A DNA stretch of 7,560 bases, from the NCBI GenBank assembly GCA_044232905.1, contig JBIIKZ010000088.1:1-7560 (forward strand). Direction: 5' to 3'. The position numbers and the translations under genes are program-made. Within the stretch, counting starts at the first letter, position 1. Each line of letters opens with the position of its first letter. Positions 6,094 to 7,560 of the stretch are shown here, piece by piece. The DNA comes from CANHVK01 sp044232905 (GTDB lineage Bacteria; Bacteroidota; Bacteroidia; Flavobacteriales_D; Crocinitomicaceae). Under the pieces are notes generated by a model. It did no database searches. It saw only the letters and a program-made list of their open reading frames with translations, and had not been told where the DNA came from.

Positions 6094-7524
6094 TTAAGGC
6101 ATTGGTGGTGGTGGAGGCGGCGGTGGCATTGAATTAAAAAGACTTTGTAATTCCATTACCTGACCTGCTTCCACCCAATTTGGCATGCCTTGTTTCCAAA
6201 CAAACGTATTGTTTACTAATTGGCCATTCATAACCATTTGTTGTAATTGTTGCATATTAAATGGACCTGCTTGTTGCCCGTTTACTGATAATAAATATTG
6301 TGTTACAGGAGGTGGTGGTGGCATTTGATTGTTGGGAGGTGTTTGTGGATTTTGAGGGTTCATAGTATTACCCATTTGGTTCATCATGCCAGCCATTTGG
6401 TTACCCATTGCGCCGCCCATCATCATGCCTGTCATCATTCCTGCTGGGTTCATACCTCCGCCAGAACCGCCACCAAGATTCATAGTACCCATTTGACCTA
6501 AACTATCTGCTGCTGCCGTTAAGATTGTTTTTTGTGCATCTGTTTGGATTTTTAATTTTAATAAATCAAGATTATTAGTTTCAGATTGAAGACTTTGTGC
6601 TTTTTCATATTGTTCCCTTTGAATACGTAATTGCTCTTCCATATTCTCAGTATTAATTCTCTGAGTATCCTTTAGATTTTTAATATTGGTTTCTGCCTGA
6701 GCTTTAAACGTATCAATTTCTGCATCAATTTGTACGTTTTGTGTCTTAAGTCGTTTTTCAATAATATCAGTTGTTAATTCTTTTAATTTAAAAAACTTCT
6801 CATCTTCATTTATTCTAATAGAATCTACATTTATCATATTTGTTGTTAAACCAAATACGTTTTCGATTTCACTTTTCAACCTATTGTCTAATTCTATATT
6901 TAATGAGTCTAACTGCGATTCAATAGCAATAGCTGGAATATTATTTTGCTTTGGCAAATTTGCTGTAAGTGCTTTTATATTTCTTTCAATAAATGGCCTC
7001 AATTTAGTTTTAACTTCATTTATTTCTAAATTCTGTAACCGATGAATTTTGATGAAATTTTGATAATCAGATATTTTAGTTAAAATTTGATAATCAACGG
7101 AACATTCAATAGGAAATCTACTTAAATTTAGATCAAAATCATATATATTAAAGAAAGGTACCGTAGCATTGAACTCTATGACCTGAGATAAATTTATAAA
7201 ATATATTTCAGCTTGAAACGGGCTACCGCCCCCGTAAGCAGCACCTAAGATACTTGACAATATTGGTAAATTAGCTGTTTCTAACATTTTATCAAATGGA
7301 CCAGTTATAAACTCCTGCATTACCCCATCTTTTTGTTTATATAGAAAAACAGCAACCTCTCCATCTTTAACGCGTAAACTGCTTTTCCATCGAATAGCAT
7401 TTTCTTTGTTTGTTGAATTTACTTCATTTCCTTCTGGCCTCCATTTCCAAATTAGAAAATCTTTTTCATCACAACGGATAACATCCATCATACCACCTTC
7501 TTTTTTGCTGCTAAATAGCCCCAT
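6094..7524 (-). CDS. SPFH/Band-7 protein of YdjI ('virion core') type with C-terminal GYF_2 domain and polyproline tail
   Basis: The 476-residue protein begins MGLFSSKK and the early segment DVIRCDEKDFLIWKWRP typical of the bacterial YdjI-like SPFH family. The SPFH core spans about 15-240 (RVKDGEVAVFLYKQKDG, FITGPF, a Gly-rich turn AAYGGGSPF, EIYFINLSQ). A Glu/Lys/Gln-rich coiled coil follows (about 240-335). Next come a Gly/Met-rich stretch (343-390), a Pro/Asn/Gln spacer with five prolines (402-406), a GYF_2 domain (409-463, with AGPFNMQQL and FVWKQGMPNWVEAGQV) and a tail of eight consecutive prolines (467-474). YdjI homologues usually end in a zinc ribbon after the Met-rich part; here GYF_2 takes that place. 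B. subtilis YdjI helps recruit a PspA-type protein to membranes, so a membrane scaffold is the likely role. There is no transmembrane helix. It is first of the visible operon. Confidence 0.92.
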   Translation of the reverse strand: MGLFSSKKEGGMMDVIRCDEKDFLIWKWRPEGNEVNSTNKENAIRWKSSLRVKDGEVAVFLYKQKDGVMQEFITGPFDKMLETANLPILSSILGAAYGGGSPFQAEIYFINLSQVIEFNATVPFFNIYDFDLNLSRFPIECSVDYQILTKISDYQNFIKIHRLQNLEINEVKTKLRPFIERNIKALTANLPKQNNIPAIAIESQLDSLNIELDNRLKSEIENVFGLTTNMINVDSIRINEDEKFFKLKELTTDIIEKRLKTQNVQIDAEIDTFKAQAETNIKNLKDTQRINTENMEEQLRIQREQYEKAQSLQSETNNLDLLKLKIQTDAQKTILTAAADSLGQMGTMNLGGGSGGGMNPAGMMTGMMMGGAMGNQMAGMMNQMGNTMNPQNPQTPPNNQMPPPPPVTQYLLSVNGQQAGPFNMQQLQQMVMNGQLVNNTFVWKQGMPNWVEAGQVMELQSLFNSMPPPPPPPPMP

Positions 7525-7560
7525 TTTATCTAATTATTTAATTGTAAATACTTATTATTT

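Larger units (their letters stand above)
3234..7524 (-). other. Predicted five-gene operon: SPFH-GYF, HerA-GYF, GYF, secreted, membrane protein
   Basis: Five minus-strand genes run without room for internal promoters. The junctions are 19 bp (SPFH to ATPase), 1 bp (ATPase to small GYF protein), a 1-nt stop/start overlap TAATG (small GYF protein to secreted protein) and 3 bp (to the membrane protein). Three consecutive products share a C-terminal GYF_2 module. The promoter should lie upstream of 7524; only 36 bp of AT-rich leader remain in the window and no promoter is recognisable there. Further genes upstream of the SPFH gene cannot be excluded. Confidence 0.8.

Noticed and set aside
6298..6501. 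67-codon His/Trp-rich plus-strand frame resembling a metal-binding peptide
   Set aside because: It is the complement of the Met-rich region of the SPFH gene (ATG codons read as CAT, His), which fully explains its composition.
4356..7524. Known HerA-based anti-phage systems (HerA with SIR2 or DUF4297 nuclease)
   Set aside because: No nuclease or SIR2 domain accompanies the ATPase, and the DUF853 subtype differs from the HerA of those systems. A defence role cannot be excluded but has no direct support.

Overview
The DNA is AT-rich, with A/T-rich leaders in place of Shine-Dalgarno sequences before most starts, secreted-protein ends of the NYSQ type, and protein families typical of Bacteroidetes. 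The window most likely comes from a Bacteroidota genome (Flavobacteriia, Cytophagia or Sphingobacteriia); genus cannot be told. No rRNA, tRNA, CRISPR array, transposase or integrase is visible.

Left part (1-3220) looks like a piece of an integrative or mobilizable element, or its remnant. It holds a truncated coiled-coil/membrane protein on the minus strand and, divergently, a plus-strand series: a 401-residue protein with a faint RteC-like C-terminus, a ribbon-helix-helix plus coiled-coil protein resembling BfmA/BtgA mobilization accessory proteins, a 55-residue single-pass membrane protein, and a small excisionase-like helix-turn-helix protein. A 10-bp tandem repeat and a short inverted repeat precede the ribbon-helix-helix gene, and a near-perfect 21-bp palindrome precedes the helix-turn-helix gene. 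No relaxase or recombinase is inside the window.

Right part (3234-7524) is a compact five-gene minus-strand operon, with junctions from a 1-nt overlap to a 19-nt gap. In transcription order it encodes an SPFH/Band-7 protein of the YdjI ('virion core') type, a HerA-like ATPase of the DUF853/YjgR type, a 116-residue stand-alone GYF_2 protein, a small secreted protein with four mature cysteines, and a four-helix membrane protein. The first three all end in a GYF_2 (DUF4339) domain preceded by a methionine-rich low-complexity stretch, so one C-terminal module is shared by a scaffold, an ATPase and a small adaptor. The likely reading is a membrane-associated assembly: an SPFH platform, an ATPase recruited through the common tail, and two envelope proteins. 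The substrate and purpose (membrane stress, envelope maintenance or defence) cannot be read from sequence.

The two parts converge around 3170-3233, where an imperfect hairpin lies. No gene-free stretch exceeds 300 bases; the longest is the 195-bp divergent region at 609-803.
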